The translations under genes and the position numbers were made by a program. Positions 50,788 to 59,695 of a stretch of DNA of 64,000 nt are shown here, piece by piece. The stretch lies in the NCBI GenBank assembly GCA_020248405.1, contig JADCHQ010000004.1:1-64000 (forward strand), in the 5' to 3' direction. Within the stretch, counting starts at the first letter, position 1. Every line of letters begins with the position of its first letter. The stretch is from Rhodocyclaceae bacterium (GTDB lineage: Bacteria; Pseudomonadota; Gammaproteobacteria; Burkholderiales; Ga0077523). Under the pieces are notes generated by a model. That model had not been told where the DNA came from, did no database searches, and worked only from the letters and a program-made list of their open reading frames with translations.

Positions 50788-51549
50788 TCAGGGGCGCCCG
50801 AAGCCGTACTTGTCCAGAATGGCCACGGCGGCGGGAGAACGCAGGAACTGCACAAAGGCCTTGCCGCCCGCGTAGTTGCCGCCACCGCGCACGGCCGCTA
50901 CGGGGTAGAGGATTTCCTCGGGCACCTCCACCATGGCCGCCACCTTCACGCGCTTTGGCATCATCAGCGCGTCGGTCACATACACGAAGCCTGCATCTAC
51001 CTCGCCGCGCGACACGTAATCCAGCGCCTGGCGCACGTTGATGGTGTTGAGGGCGCGCCCCTTGACCTCGGCCCACAGGCCCGCCTTCTCCAGGGCCAGC
51101 CGCGCGTAGCGCCCGGCGGGCACCGACTCGGGATTGCCCATGGCCACCCGGGCCACCGCTGGCTTGAGCAGGTCGCGCAGGCCGGCGATGCCGTGGCTCG
51201 AATCCATGGGAACGGCGATCACCAATTGATTGCGCGCGAAATTGAAGCGCGTAGCGCGGTCCACCGCGCCCGCCCCCTGGGCCTTGTCCATGCTTTCCTG
51301 ATCGGCGGCCGCGAAGGCATCCACAGGGGCGCCGCGAGTGATCTGGGTCACCAGTGAACCCGAGGCGCCGAAGTTGAACAGCACGCGCTCGCCGGGATTG
51401 ACCAGCTCAAAGGCGCGGCCGATTTCCTGGAAGGCATTGGTGAGGCTGGAAGCGGCCGAGACGGTGATGTCGCCCGCCTGGGAGGCGCTGGCCATCAGAA
51501 GCAGGGCGGCGCCCGCCAGGGCGCGGTGAAGGCGTTGCAGGATGTTCAT
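50788..51549 (-). CDS. modA: ModA-like molybdate/tungstate periplasmic binding protein
   Basis: 253 residues. Signal peptide (1-25, ending SQA), then ITVSAASSLTNAFQEIGRAF, FNFGASGSLVTQITRGAPVDAFAAAD, MGNPESVPAGRYARLALEKAGLW, and DAGFVYVTDALMM. Both serine ligands of ModA (Ser35, Ser63) and the Tyr position are present, so molybdate or tungstate binding is plausible. It lies between the porin gene (41 bp upstream) and the divergent ModA-like gene, all on the minus strand, behind the ModE-like operator at 53428. ModA normally serves ModBC, not seen here. Confidence 0.85.
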   Translation of the reverse strand: MNILQRLHRALAGAALLLMASASQAGDITVSAASSLTNAFQEIGRAFELVNPGERVLFNFGASGSLVTQITRGAPVDAFAAADQESMDKAQGAGAVDRATRFNFARNQLVIAVPMDSSHGIAGLRDLLKPAVARVAMGNPESVPAGRYARLALEKAGLWAEVKGRALNTINVRQALDYVSRGEVDAGFVYVTDALMMPKRVKVAAMVEVPEEILYPVAAVRGGGNYAGGKAFVQFLRSPAAVAILDKYGFGRP

Positions 51550-51589
51550 GGTAGGGCTCAGGGTTGCGGATCGAGAAACGGACAAAGGC

Positions 51590-53377
51590 CTAGAAATCCA
51601 CCTGGGCGCGGAACAGCAGCGCGTCCTCGTGGGACAGCGTGATGCCGTTGGCCACCACCGGGGTGTTGAAGTTGGTGCGCACGTAGGAGAGCAGCCACCG
51701 GGAGTAGACGTTGTGCATCCACTTGAGCTGCACCGTCCAGGCGTCGGCGCCCGTGGCACCCGTGGTGACACTCGGGTTGGTGGACGTGCCAGGCCGCCCC
51801 GTGCCCGCCGCGTTGGAAGCCAGAAAGTCGCCTGCGTCCATGCGGCTGAAGCGCAGCCCCAGTTCCCAGGCGCCCCAGCCGCCACCCGGATCCAGCGAGA
51901 AACGCTGATTGGGCCGGATCTTCTGCCAGAAACCGTTGGCGTAGAAGTCGGACCAGGTCTCGCCGCTCATGAGCCACAGCAGGCTCACATAGCTGGCGGT
52001 GATCTCGCGGCTGAAGTCGAAGGGTTGGCCGGCGTTGGGCGTGCGGGTGCCGGCGTAGCCGGCCTTCCACCACTCGCCCGTCAGGCGCAAGGACTTCCAG
52101 GCGGCGGAGACTTCCAGCGCCTGCAGACGGCGGTCGATGGTGCCGGTGGTGCCGCCAGCGTCGAAAAAGGGCTCGGGCGCGAAGAAGGTGACGCCGCGCG
52201 CCTCAGTACGGAAGGCCGGTGCCGCGTAGGCCTCCGTGGAGGCTGCCTGGCGATTGGCCTGGGTACCGGTCTTGAAGGAGTAACCCGCGTGCAGCACCGT
52301 GTCAGGGATGGACAGGGCGCGGGCGAAGTCCATCACCGCGCGTCCGGTCACGTCCTTGGTGTCGGCGCGAGCCTCCACCGCCGTGCGCTGCTGCTCGTCC
52401 ATGTGCACGCCGGTGCCATTGGAAACCGTGAGCGCGTAGTACAGGGGCGCCCACGGCTGGCCGTGCACCATGATGCCGCGGTCGTAGTTGAGCCCGTTGC
52501 CATCGAGAATGTTCTGGGTAAGCGCCCGTTCCTGGAAGTCGCTCTGCAGGTCGAGCAGCGTCTGCTCCAGGCCGAACTGGGGCTTGAACTGGCCCATGCG
52601 GATGCGTGCGCCCTGAAACCACTGGGCCTCCAGGAAGCCGTTGGTCATGGTGACGCCGCTGGTGGCCGTGTTGCCGAAGCCGGTGGACAAGCCGCTGCCG
52701 CTGAACTCGCCCTCCACCTGCACCAGATAGTCGCGGAACAGCGTGGCCTGGGCACCCAGCCGGGCGCGGCGCACGCCGAAGGTGTCGGCCATGACGCCCT
52801 CCTCCGCGAAGTGCCGGTAGTCCAGTTGCGCCCGCCCCATCAACCGCACACCCCAGCGGCCACGGGGATCTTGAAAGGTGACACCGTCGGTGAAATTCGC
52901 CTGCACACCCTGGGATTCGAAGCGCTGCTGCAAGGTGTTGGCCTGGTCCTTGGCGTCCTGGGCCACGGCCAGCGCCTCGTCCACCTCGCGCCGGGTGGCG
53001 GGCGCCGCGCCCGGCTCCGCAGCCACGGGTGACAGGGCCTGCCCCGGAGCGGACGGGGTGGCGGCGCGCTGCGCCGCCTCGGCCGCTTCGCGGGCCTGCC
53101 GCTCCTTGACCACCTCGCCGCGCAGAGCCTCCAGCTCGCGGCCCATGGACTCCATCATCTGCTCCACCTGGCGCAGGCGGCGCTCGGCATCGCTTTCCTG
53201 GGCCAGGGTTGGCGCCGCGGCCAGCATGGCGGCCACCAGCAGCGCCATCCGCGGCAGGCCAGAGGGCGCCGCAGCGCGGACGACTAGCCCGTTGCCAGGG
53301 CCGCGGCGCGGCTGCTGGAGGGTCTGCGGCACGGCATGGGCGCGGGGCTGCAGCCCGGGGCGCGGGGGGTTCAGCAT
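51590..53377 (-). CDS. OprO/OprP-type outer-membrane porin
   Basis: 595 residues. Hydrophobic signal LPRMALLVAAMLAAAPTLAQ at about 41-60, preceded by an unusually long N-region; the ATG at 53377 is supported by AAGGGA eight bases upstream, but Met44 would give a normal signal. Then a coiled-coil (AERRLRQVEQMMESMGRELEAL, shown within limits) and a porin barrel of the phosphate-selective O/P type (FKPQFGLEQTLLDLQ; ending ALLFRAQVDF). The family forms anion-selective trimers. With the two ModA genes it suggests uptake of an oxyanion. A cytochrome-like or TonB feature is not seen. Confidence 0.8.
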   Translation of the reverse strand: MLNPPRPGLQPRAHAVPQTLQQPRRGPGNGLVVRAAAPSGLPRMALLVAAMLAAAPTLAQESDAERRLRQVEQMMESMGRELEALRGEVVKERQAREAAEAAQRAATPSAPGQALSPVAAEPGAAPATRREVDEALAVAQDAKDQANTLQQRFESQGVQANFTDGVTFQDPRGRWGVRLMGRAQLDYRHFAEEGVMADTFGVRRARLGAQATLFRDYLVQVEGEFSGSGLSTGFGNTATSGVTMTNGFLEAQWFQGARIRMGQFKPQFGLEQTLLDLQSDFQERALTQNILDGNGLNYDRGIMVHGQPWAPLYYALTVSNGTGVHMDEQQRTAVEARADTKDVTGRAVMDFARALSIPDTVLHAGYSFKTGTQANRQAASTEAYAAPAFRTEARGVTFFAPEPFFDAGGTTGTIDRRLQALEVSAAWKSLRLTGEWWKAGYAGTRTPNAGQPFDFSREITASYVSLLWLMSGETWSDFYANGFWQKIRPNQRFSLDPGGGWGAWELGLRFSRMDAGDFLASNAAGTGRPGTSTNPSVTTGATGADAWTVQLKWMHNVYSRWLLSYVRTNFNTPVVANGITLSHEDALLFRAQVDF

Positions 53378-53427
53378 GGTTCTGTCCCTTCAGGTTCGTG
53401 GCCGCGGCGCTCAGGGAGCGCCGGAAC

Positions 53428-53451
53428 CGTTATATTTTCAGGTATCTAACG
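53428..53451. promoter_or_regulatory. ModE-like operator upstream of the porin-modA genes
   Basis: An inverted repeat CGTTATAT-N8-ATCTAACG. The outer halves (CGTTA/TAACG) and the inner AT-rich steps follow the molybdate-responsive ModE box of the E. coli modA promoter (CGTTATAT-N8-ACATAACG), differing in two positions of the right half. It lies 51 bp upstream of the porin start, a normal position for repression, in the gap next to the regulator with a ModE-type DNA-binding domain. Confidence 0.65.
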
Positions 53452-53522
53452 GCGCAAAGATTAGAACAGCGCCTCGAAATATTCAACGGGGAATAGCGCG
53501 CCGCCGCTCCCGCCCGGGGGGC

Positions 53523-54623
53523 TCAGCTCGCCCGGGGGTTGCCCGCGTCCTGCAGCGCGGGGAAGACCTGCTCCGGGAGGCTCACCCGCCCGGCCCGCGG
53601 CGCGCCGTAACCTGGCAGTTCACCCACCAGCCGTGCGAAACCCTCGCCCCGGATCAGCTCCAGCAGCGCACGCACCTCGGCGCGTTCCAGCACCTCGACG
53701 GTGGTGAGAAAACAGTAGCGCTCCCGCGCCAGGGGCACGAAACCCAGACGGAACTGGCGCGCCGCCGGTTCCACGCCGAAGCCCGCATCGGCCATGCCGC
53801 TGGCCACATAGGCCGCCACCGCCGCGTGGGTGAACTCCTCCGTGTCGTAGCCTCGCACCTCGGCGCCAGCGACACCCGCCTCCTGCAGCAGCTGATCGAA
53901 CAGGGCGCGGGTGCCGGCGCCCTTCTGCCGGTTGACGAAGCTCACATCGGCGCGGCGCAGGTCGGCCATGCCCGCGATCCCCTTGGGATTGCCAGGCGCC
54001 AGGAACAGACCCTGGGTGCGGGTCACCAGATCCACTACTCGCTGGCCCTCGGCATGCAGCCAGGGCGCGTAATGGCGCAGCGCCTGCAGGTCGTGGGGCG
54101 GTTCGGGCACGTGGATCCCCGCGAAATCGCAGCCGCCACGCGCCAGGGAGGCGAGCGCCTCGACGCTGCCCACGTATCGAAGATCGAGCTGCATGTCGTC
54201 GCGTCCGGCCAGCAGTTGCGGCAGCCTGGCCACCGCGAAGCCATGGCTCGCGTGGATGCGGATGGTGGAACCCGCCTCAACCATCAGGCGGGCTATCTCG
54301 GCATTGAGCTCCGAGGCGATGGAGTCCAGTTGCGGTCCGAGACGGGCGGCGGCGCGCTGTTCGGCGCGCAACAATTTTTCGCCCAAGGTCGTGAGGCGCG
54401 CGCCCCTGCCGCGCTCGAAGCTCACCACCCGCTGGCCGAAAAACAGCCGCCAGGATTCCACCAGGTTCCAGGCGTGCCGGTAGGACAGCCCGCTGCGCGC
54501 GGCCGCGTCGGTGAGTTTGCCGCTGTCGTGGATCGCCTCCAGCAGGCGAAAGAACTCTGGGCCCAGGTGGCCGCCGGACTCCCGTTCCACGACCCATCCG
54601 GGCTTGAGCGCGATGCGATCCAT
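53523..54623 (-). CDS. Regulator with ModE-type HTH fused to a periplasmic-binding-protein-like domain (FdsR-like)
   Basis: 366 residues. N-terminus LGPEFFRLLEAIHDSGKLTDAAARSGLSYRHAWNLVESWRLFFGQ (winged helix; note YRHAWNLVE, as in ModE's SYRHAW) and VSFERGRGARLTTLGEKLL. A substrate-binding-like domain (about 130-340: IRIHASHGFAVARLPQLLAG; GNPKGIAGMADLRRADVSFVNRQKGAGTRALFDQL) takes the place of ModE's molbindin domains. Such regulators sit divergently from fds operons. Start ATG 54623; an in-frame TTG two codons earlier is possible. It lies between the porin/ModA genes and fdsG, so could control both. Confidence 0.82.
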   Translation of the reverse strand: MDRIALKPGWVVERESGGHLGPEFFRLLEAIHDSGKLTDAAARSGLSYRHAWNLVESWRLFFGQRVVSFERGRGARLTTLGEKLLRAEQRAAARLGPQLDSIASELNAEIARLMVEAGSTIRIHASHGFAVARLPQLLAGRDDMQLDLRYVGSVEALASLARGGCDFAGIHVPEPPHDLQALRHYAPWLHAEGQRVVDLVTRTQGLFLAPGNPKGIAGMADLRRADVSFVNRQKGAGTRALFDQLLQEAGVAGAEVRGYDTEEFTHAAVAAYVASGMADAGFGVEPAARQFRLGFVPLARERYCFLTTVEVLERAEVRALLELIRGEGFARLVGELPGYGAPRAGRVSLPEQVFPALQDAGNPRAS

Positions 54624-54687
54624 ATGCAAAGAACCTCATATTGTGACAACCCCGGCAGAGGTCTATGTTCTTGACCCATAACAAAAG

Positions 54688-54709
54688 ATGGTTCGACCTA
54701 TCGGTCCAT
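54688..54709. promoter_or_regulatory. Imperfect 22-bp dyad in the fds promoter region
   Basis: ATGG-N2-CGA-N4-TCG-N2-CCAT is an inverted repeat lying 75 bp upstream of fdsG and 64 bp from the divergent regulator start. It is a candidate operator for the FdsR-like protein. TTGACC at 54671 may be a -35, but no convincing -10 follows. Confidence 0.4.
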
Positions 54710-54784
54710 CATTTCATATGCGGTTCGGGGTGCCAAGCCGCTTTCGCGGCAGGTGGCACGGGGCCGGACTGCGATGGAGGGGAA

Positions 54785-55246
54785 ATGAACGAATCCGCGT
54801 CTCGCTACGTGGCAGGCGTGCTTGCCCGGCTCAAGCATGAACCGGGCGCCCTGTTGCCGATCCTGCACGCCATCCAGGACGAACTGGGCCATGTGCCCCC
54901 GGCGGCGGTACCCGCCATCGCCGACGCCCTCAACCTGTCCCGGGCAGAGGTGCACGGGGTTGTGAGTTTCTACCACCACTTCCGATCCTCCCCGCCAGGG
55001 CGCCACGTGGTGCAGGTGTGCCGCGCGGAAGCCTGTCAGGCCATGGGTGGCGAGGCCCTGGCCGCGGGCCTGCGCCAGCAGCTGGGCATCGATTTCCACC
55101 AGACCACCGCCGATGGCCGCGTGACGCTGGAGCCCATGTACTGCCTCGGCCAGTGCGCCTGCGCGCCGGCCGCCCTGGTGGACGGTGAGGTGCACGGCCG
55201 GCTTTCGGGCGATCGCGCGGCCCAACTGATCGCTGCACTGGAGTGA
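54785..55246 (+). CDS. fdsG: NAD-dependent formate dehydrogenase gamma subunit (NuoE-like)
   Basis: 153 residues. Thioredoxin-like [2Fe-2S] fold: [41 protein letters not shown], ligands in [13 protein letters not shown] and [12 protein letters not shown]. It relays electrons within the soluble complex. ATG 54785 with GGAGG. First gene of fdsG-B-A-fdhD-fdsD; fdsB starts 4 bp after its stop. Confidence 0.94.
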   Translation: MNESASRYVAGVLARLKHEPGALLPILHAIQDELGHVPPAAVPAIADALNLSRAEVHGVVSFYHHFRSSPPGRHVVQVCRAEACQAMGGEALAAGLRQQLGIDFHQTTADGRVTLEPMYCLGQCACAPAALVDGEVHGRLSGDRAAQLIAALE

Positions 55247-55250
55247 CGCT

Positions 55251-56801
55251 GTGACCCGCGTATATGTCCCCGCCGATTCCTCCGCCCTGGCCTGCGGCGC
55301 CGAAGCCGTGGCCCGGGCCATCACTGCCGAAGCCGCAAAACGCGGCACTCCCGTGGAGCTGGTGCGCAACGGCTCGCGCGGGCTCATGTGGCTCGAACCC
55401 CTGGTGGAGGTGGTCACCCCGGCGGGCCGCATGGGCTACGGGCCGGTGGGGGCCGGCGACGTACCGGCGCTGTTCGAGGCCGGATTTCTGCAAGGCGCCT
55501 TCCACCCGCTGAACGTGGGCATCGTGGACCGGCACCCGTGGCTGGCGGGCCAGGAGCGGTTGTGCTTCTCGCGCATGGGCGTGATCGACCCCCTGTCCTT
55601 CGACGACTACGCGGCCCACGAGGGCTGGGCCGGCCTGCGTGCGGCGGCCGCCATGAAGCCCGCCGAGATCGTGGCCGCCGTGACCGAATCCGGCCTGCGC
55701 GGGCGCGGCGGCGCCGCCTTTCCCACAGGCATCAAGTGGAAGACCGTGCTCGACACCCCGGCCGACCGCAAGTACGTGGTGTGCAATGCCGACGAGGGTG
55801 ACTCGGGGACCTTCTCCGATCGCATGACCATGGAAGGCGATCCCTTCATGCTCATCGAGGGCATGGCCATCGCCGCCCTGGCCACGGGCGCCACCCAGGG
55901 CTATGTGTACTGCCGCTCGGAGTATCCCCACGCCGAACACACCTTCGTGAAGGCACTGGCCATCGCCCGCGAGCGGGGTGTGCTGGGAGAGGACATGCTC
56001 GGCACGGGCCGCGCCTTCCATCTGGAGCTGCGCCGCGGCGCCGGCGCCTACATCTGCGGCGAGGAAACCTCGCTGCTCGAAAGCCTCGAGGGCAAGCGCG
56101 GCCTGGTGCGGTTCAAGCCCCCTGTGCCCGCCGTGTCGGGCCTGTTCGGCAAGCCCACGGTGGTGAACAACGTCATCACCTTCGCCTCGCTGCCGCTCAT
56201 TCTCCAGAAGGGCGCCGCCTTCTACCGCGACTACGGGCGCGGCCGCTCCCGCGGCACCCTGCCCATCCAGCTCGCCGGGAACATCCGCCGCGGCGGCCTG
56301 GTGGAGAAGGCCTTCGGGGTGACGCTGCGCGAGCTGCTCCACGACTGGGGAGGCGGCTCGGCCTCGGGCCGGCCCATCCGGGCGGTTCAGGTGGGCGGTC
56401 CGCTGGGCGCCTACATGCCCGAGTCGCAATTCGACACGCCGCTGGACTACGAGGCCTTCGCCTCTATCGGCGCGATGGTGGGCCACGGCGGCATGGTGGT
56501 GTTCGACGACACCGTGGACATGGCGCGCATGGCGCGCTACGCCATGGAGTTCTGCGCCATCGAGTCCTGCGGCAAGTGCACGCCCTGCCGCATCGGCTCC
56601 ACCCGCGGCACCGAGGTAATCGATCGCATCCTCGCCGGGCGTGACCGCGCGGCCGACACCCGGTTGCTCGAAGACCTGTGCGAAACCATGGTGCAGGGCT
56701 CGCTGTGCGCCCTGGGCGGCATGACGCCCTACCCCGTGCTGAGCGCGCTCAAGCACTTCCCCGAAGACTTCGGCCTTCACCGCCTGCCCGCGGCGGCCTG
56801 A
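55251..56801 (+). CDS. fdsB: NAD-dependent formate dehydrogenase beta subunit (NuoF-like, NAD/FMN-binding)
   Basis: 516 residues. N-terminal thioredoxin-like region, then FMN/NAD-binding LRGRGGAAFPTGIKWK and CNADEGDSGTFSDRM, GAGAYICGEETSLLESLEG, and a [4Fe-4S] site ESCGKCTPCRIGSTRG (Cys440, Cys443, Cys446 plus a later Cys in GSLCALGG). It reduces NAD+ with electrons from formate. GTG start at 55251, 4 bp after fdsG. Confidence 0.95.
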   Translation: MTRVYVPADSSALACGAEAVARAITAEAAKRGTPVELVRNGSRGLMWLEPLVEVVTPAGRMGYGPVGAGDVPALFEAGFLQGAFHPLNVGIVDRHPWLAGQERLCFSRMGVIDPLSFDDYAAHEGWAGLRAAAAMKPAEIVAAVTESGLRGRGGAAFPTGIKWKTVLDTPADRKYVVCNADEGDSGTFSDRMTMEGDPFMLIEGMAIAALATGATQGYVYCRSEYPHAEHTFVKALAIARERGVLGEDMLGTGRAFHLELRRGAGAYICGEETSLLESLEGKRGLVRFKPPVPAVSGLFGKPTVVNNVITFASLPLILQKGAAFYRDYGRGRSRGTLPIQLAGNIRRGGLVEKAFGVTLRELLHDWGGGSASGRPIRAVQVGGPLGAYMPESQFDTPLDYEAFASIGAMVGHGGMVVFDDTVDMARMARYAMEFCAIESCGKCTPCRIGSTRGTEVIDRILAGRDRAADTRLLEDLCETMVQGSLCALGGMTPYPVLSALKHFPEDFGLHRLPAAA

Positions 56802-56829
56802 GCGCCACGCCTGCCTGGAGAACGCAGCC

Positions 56830-59688
56830 ATGATGACCACGCCCATCCGCTGGAAAGACCTCGGGACGCCCAAGCGCGTGTCGGAGAAGCTCGTCACGCT
56901 GGAAGTGGACGGCATCCCCGTGTCGGTGCCCGAGGGCACCTCGGTGATGCGCGCCGCGGCCGAGGCCGGCATCTCGGTGCCGAAGCTCTGCGCCACGGAC
57001 AGCCTCGAGCCCTTCGGCTCGTGCCGGTTGTGCCTGGTGGAGATCGAAGGCCGCAAGGGCTACCCCGCCTCCTGCACCACCCCGGTGGCCGAGGGCATGG
57101 TGGTGCATACCCAGACCGCCCAGCTCGCCAAGCTGCGCCGCGGCGTGATGGAGCTCTACATCTCCGATCACCCGCTCGACTGCCTCACCTGCCCCGCCAA
57201 CGGCAACTGCGAGTTGCAGGACATGGCGGGCGTGGTGGGCCTGCGCGAAGTGCGCTACGGCTACGACGGGGCCAATCACCTGAAGCAGGAAAAGGACGTC
57301 TCCAACCCCTACTTCGCCTTTGATCCATCCAAGTGCATCGTGTGCTCGCGCTGCGTACGCGCCTGCGAGGAGGTGCAGGGCACCTTCGCCCTCACCATCG
57401 ACGGCCGCGGCTTCGCCTCCATGGTCTCACCCGGCCAGAAAGAGACCTTCATGGACTCCGAGTGCGTGAGCTGCGGCGCCTGCGTGCAGGCTTGTCCCAC
57501 CGCCACCCTCATGGAAAAGTCGGTCATCGAGAAGGGCCAGGCGGAGCATGCCGTCATCACCACCTGCGCCTATTGCGGCGTGGGCTGCACCTTCAAGGCC
57601 GAGATGCAGGGCGCCGAGGTGGTGCGCATGACGCCCAACAAGGACGGCCGCTCCAACGAGGGGCACTCCTGCGTGAAGGGCCGCTTCGCCTTCGGCTACG
57701 CGACCCACCCCGACCGCATCAAGGCGCCCATGATCCGGGCGAGGATCACCGACCCCTGGAAGCAGGTGAGCTGGGAGGAGGCCATCGCCCACACCGCCGC
57801 CGAATTCAAGCGCATCCAGGCCGCGCACGGTCGCGGCTCCCTGGGCGGCATCACCTCCTCGCGCTGCACCAACGAAGAAACCTACCTGGTGCAGAAGCTG
57901 GTGCGCGCCGCCTTTGGCAACAACAACGTGGATACCTGCGCGCGCGTATGCCACTCGCCCACCGGTTTCGGCCTCAAGACCACCCTGGGCGAGTCCGCCG
58001 GCACCCAGGAATTCGCCTCGGTGGCCCACGCCGACGTGATCGTGGTGATCGGCGCAAACCCCACCGACGCGCATCCCGTGTTCGGCTCGCGCATGAAGCG
58101 CCGGCTGCGCGAGGGCGCCCGGCTGATCGTCATCGATCCGCGCACCATCGACCTGGTGCGCTCGCCCCACGTGAAGGCCGACTTCCACCTCAAGCTGCGG
58201 CCGGGCACCAACGTGGCGGTGATCAATGCCCTGGCCCACGTGATCGTCACCGAGGGCCTCGCGCACGAGGCCTTCGTGGCCGAGCGCTGCGAGGCCCCGG
58301 CCTTCGCCAAGTGGAAGGCGTTCATCGGCGAGGCACGCAATTCTCCCGAGGCCCTGGAGTCCGAGACTGGGGTGCCCGCCCGCCTGGTGCGCGAGGCCGC
58401 GCGCCTCTACGCCACCGGCGGCAACGGCGCCATCTACTACGGCCTCGGCGTGACCGAGCACAGCCAGGGCTCCACCATGGTGATGGGCATCGCCAACCTC
58501 GCCATGCTCACCGGCAACGTGGGCCGCGAGGGCGTGGGCGTGAACCCGCTGCGCGGCCAGAACAACGTCCAGGGCGCCTGCGACATGGGCTCCTTCCCCC
58601 ACGAGCTGCCCGGCTACCGCCACGTCTCCGACGCGGCCACCCGCCGGCTCTTCGAGGGCGCCTGGGGCGTCACCCTCGAGCCCGAGCCCGGGCTGCGCAT
58701 CCCCAACATGCTCGACGCGGCCCTGGACGGCAGCTTCAAGGGCATCTACATCCAGGGCGAGGACATCGCCCAGTCCGACCCCGACACCCAGCACGTCACC
58801 GCGGCCCTCGAGGCCATGGAGTGCGTGGTAGTTCAGGACATCTTCCTCAACGAGACCGCCAAGTACGCCCACGTGCTGCTCCCCGGTTCCACCTTCCTCG
58901 AGAAGGACGGCACCTTCACCAACGCCGAGCGGCGTATCTCGCCGGTACGCCAGGTGATGCCGCCGGTGGCCGGCAAGCAGGACTGGGAAATCACGGCCAT
59001 GCTGGCCGGGGCGCTGGGTTATCCCATGGCCTACCGCCATCCCTCGGAAATCATGGATGAGATCGCCCGCCTCACCCCCACCTTCCACGGCGTGAGCTAC
59101 GACAAGCTCGACCGGCTGGGCAGCATCCAGTGGCCCTGCAACGAGCAGCATCCCGAAGGCACGCCCACCATGCACGTGGATGGCTTCGTGCGCGGCAAGG
59201 GCCGCTTCGTGATCACCGAGTACGTGCCTACCGAGGAGCGCACCAGCCGCAAGTACCCGCTGATCCTCACCACCGGGCGAATCCTGAGCCAGTACAACGT
59301 GGGCGCCCAGACCCGCCGCACCGCCAACTCCCTGTGGCACGACGAAGACCGCCTGGAGATCCACCCCTCCGATGCCGAGCTGCGCGGCGTCCGCACGGGC
59401 GACTGGGTGGGAGTGCGCTCCCGGGCCGGCGAGACAGTGCTGCGCGCGCTGGTGTCCGAGCGCATGCAGCCCGGCGTGGTGTACACCACGTTCCATTTTC
59501 CCGAGTCGGGCGCCAACGTCATCACCACCGACAACTCCGACTGGGCCACCAACTGCCCCGAGTACAAGGTGACCGCAGTGCAGGTGGAACCCGTGACCCA
59601 GCCCTCCGAGTGGCAGAAGCGCTTCCAGAGCTTCACCCGCGAACAGCTCGACCTGCTGGAAAAGCGCGGCGAGACCTCCACTGCCTGA
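56830..59688 (+). CDS. fdsA: NAD-dependent formate dehydrogenase alpha subunit (molybdopterin enzyme)
   Basis: 952 residues. [2Fe-2S] domain (Cys54, Cys65, Cys68, Cys82), a His-Cys3 cluster (His114, Cys118, Cys121, Cys127), two ferredoxin clusters (Cys169/172/175/179 and Cys212/215/218/222), then a CAYCGVGC cluster (Cys246/249/253/281) and the bis-MGD domain. The Mo ligand is Cys374 in CARVCHSPTGFG followed by the catalytic His375; it is Cys, not Sec. C-terminal MGD-binding ILTTGRILSQYNVGAQTRR. It oxidises formate to CO2. The size and domains match the FdsA class. ATG 56830 with GGAG nine bases upstream. Confidence 0.96.
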   Translation: MMTTPIRWKDLGTPKRVSEKLVTLEVDGIPVSVPEGTSVMRAAAEAGISVPKLCATDSLEPFGSCRLCLVEIEGRKGYPASCTTPVAEGMVVHTQTAQLAKLRRGVMELYISDHPLDCLTCPANGNCELQDMAGVVGLREVRYGYDGANHLKQEKDVSNPYFAFDPSKCIVCSRCVRACEEVQGTFALTIDGRGFASMVSPGQKETFMDSECVSCGACVQACPTATLMEKSVIEKGQAEHAVITTCAYCGVGCTFKAEMQGAEVVRMTPNKDGRSNEGHSCVKGRFAFGYATHPDRIKAPMIRARITDPWKQVSWEEAIAHTAAEFKRIQAAHGRGSLGGITSSRCTNEETYLVQKLVRAAFGNNNVDTCARVCHSPTGFGLKTTLGESAGTQEFASVAHADVIVVIGANPTDAHPVFGSRMKRRLREGARLIVIDPRTIDLVRSPHVKADFHLKLRPGTNVAVINALAHVIVTEGLAHEAFVAERCEAPAFAKWKAFIGEARNSPEALESETGVPARLVREAARLYATGGNGAIYYGLGVTEHSQGSTMVMGIANLAMLTGNVGREGVGVNPLRGQNNVQGACDMGSFPHELPGYRHVSDAATRRLFEGAWGVTLEPEPGLRIPNMLDAALDGSFKGIYIQGEDIAQSDPDTQHVTAALEAMECVVVQDIFLNETAKYAHVLLPGSTFLEKDGTFTNAERRISPVRQVMPPVAGKQDWEITAMLAGALGYPMAYRHPSEIMDEIARLTPTFHGVSYDKLDRLGSIQWPCNEQHPEGTPTMHVDGFVRGKGRFVITEYVPTEERTSRKYPLILTTGRILSQYNVGAQTRRTANSLWHDEDRLEIHPSDAELRGVRTGDWVGVRSRAGETVLRALVSERMQPGVVYTTFHFPESGANVITTDNSDWATNCPEYKVTAVQVEPVTQPSEWQKRFQSFTREQLDLLEKRGETSTA

Positions 59689-59695
59689 GGCCGTG

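Noticed and set aside
56830..59688. Selenocysteine in the formate dehydrogenase alpha subunit
   Set aside because: The catalytic codon at residue 374 is TGC, and the frame has no internal TGA.
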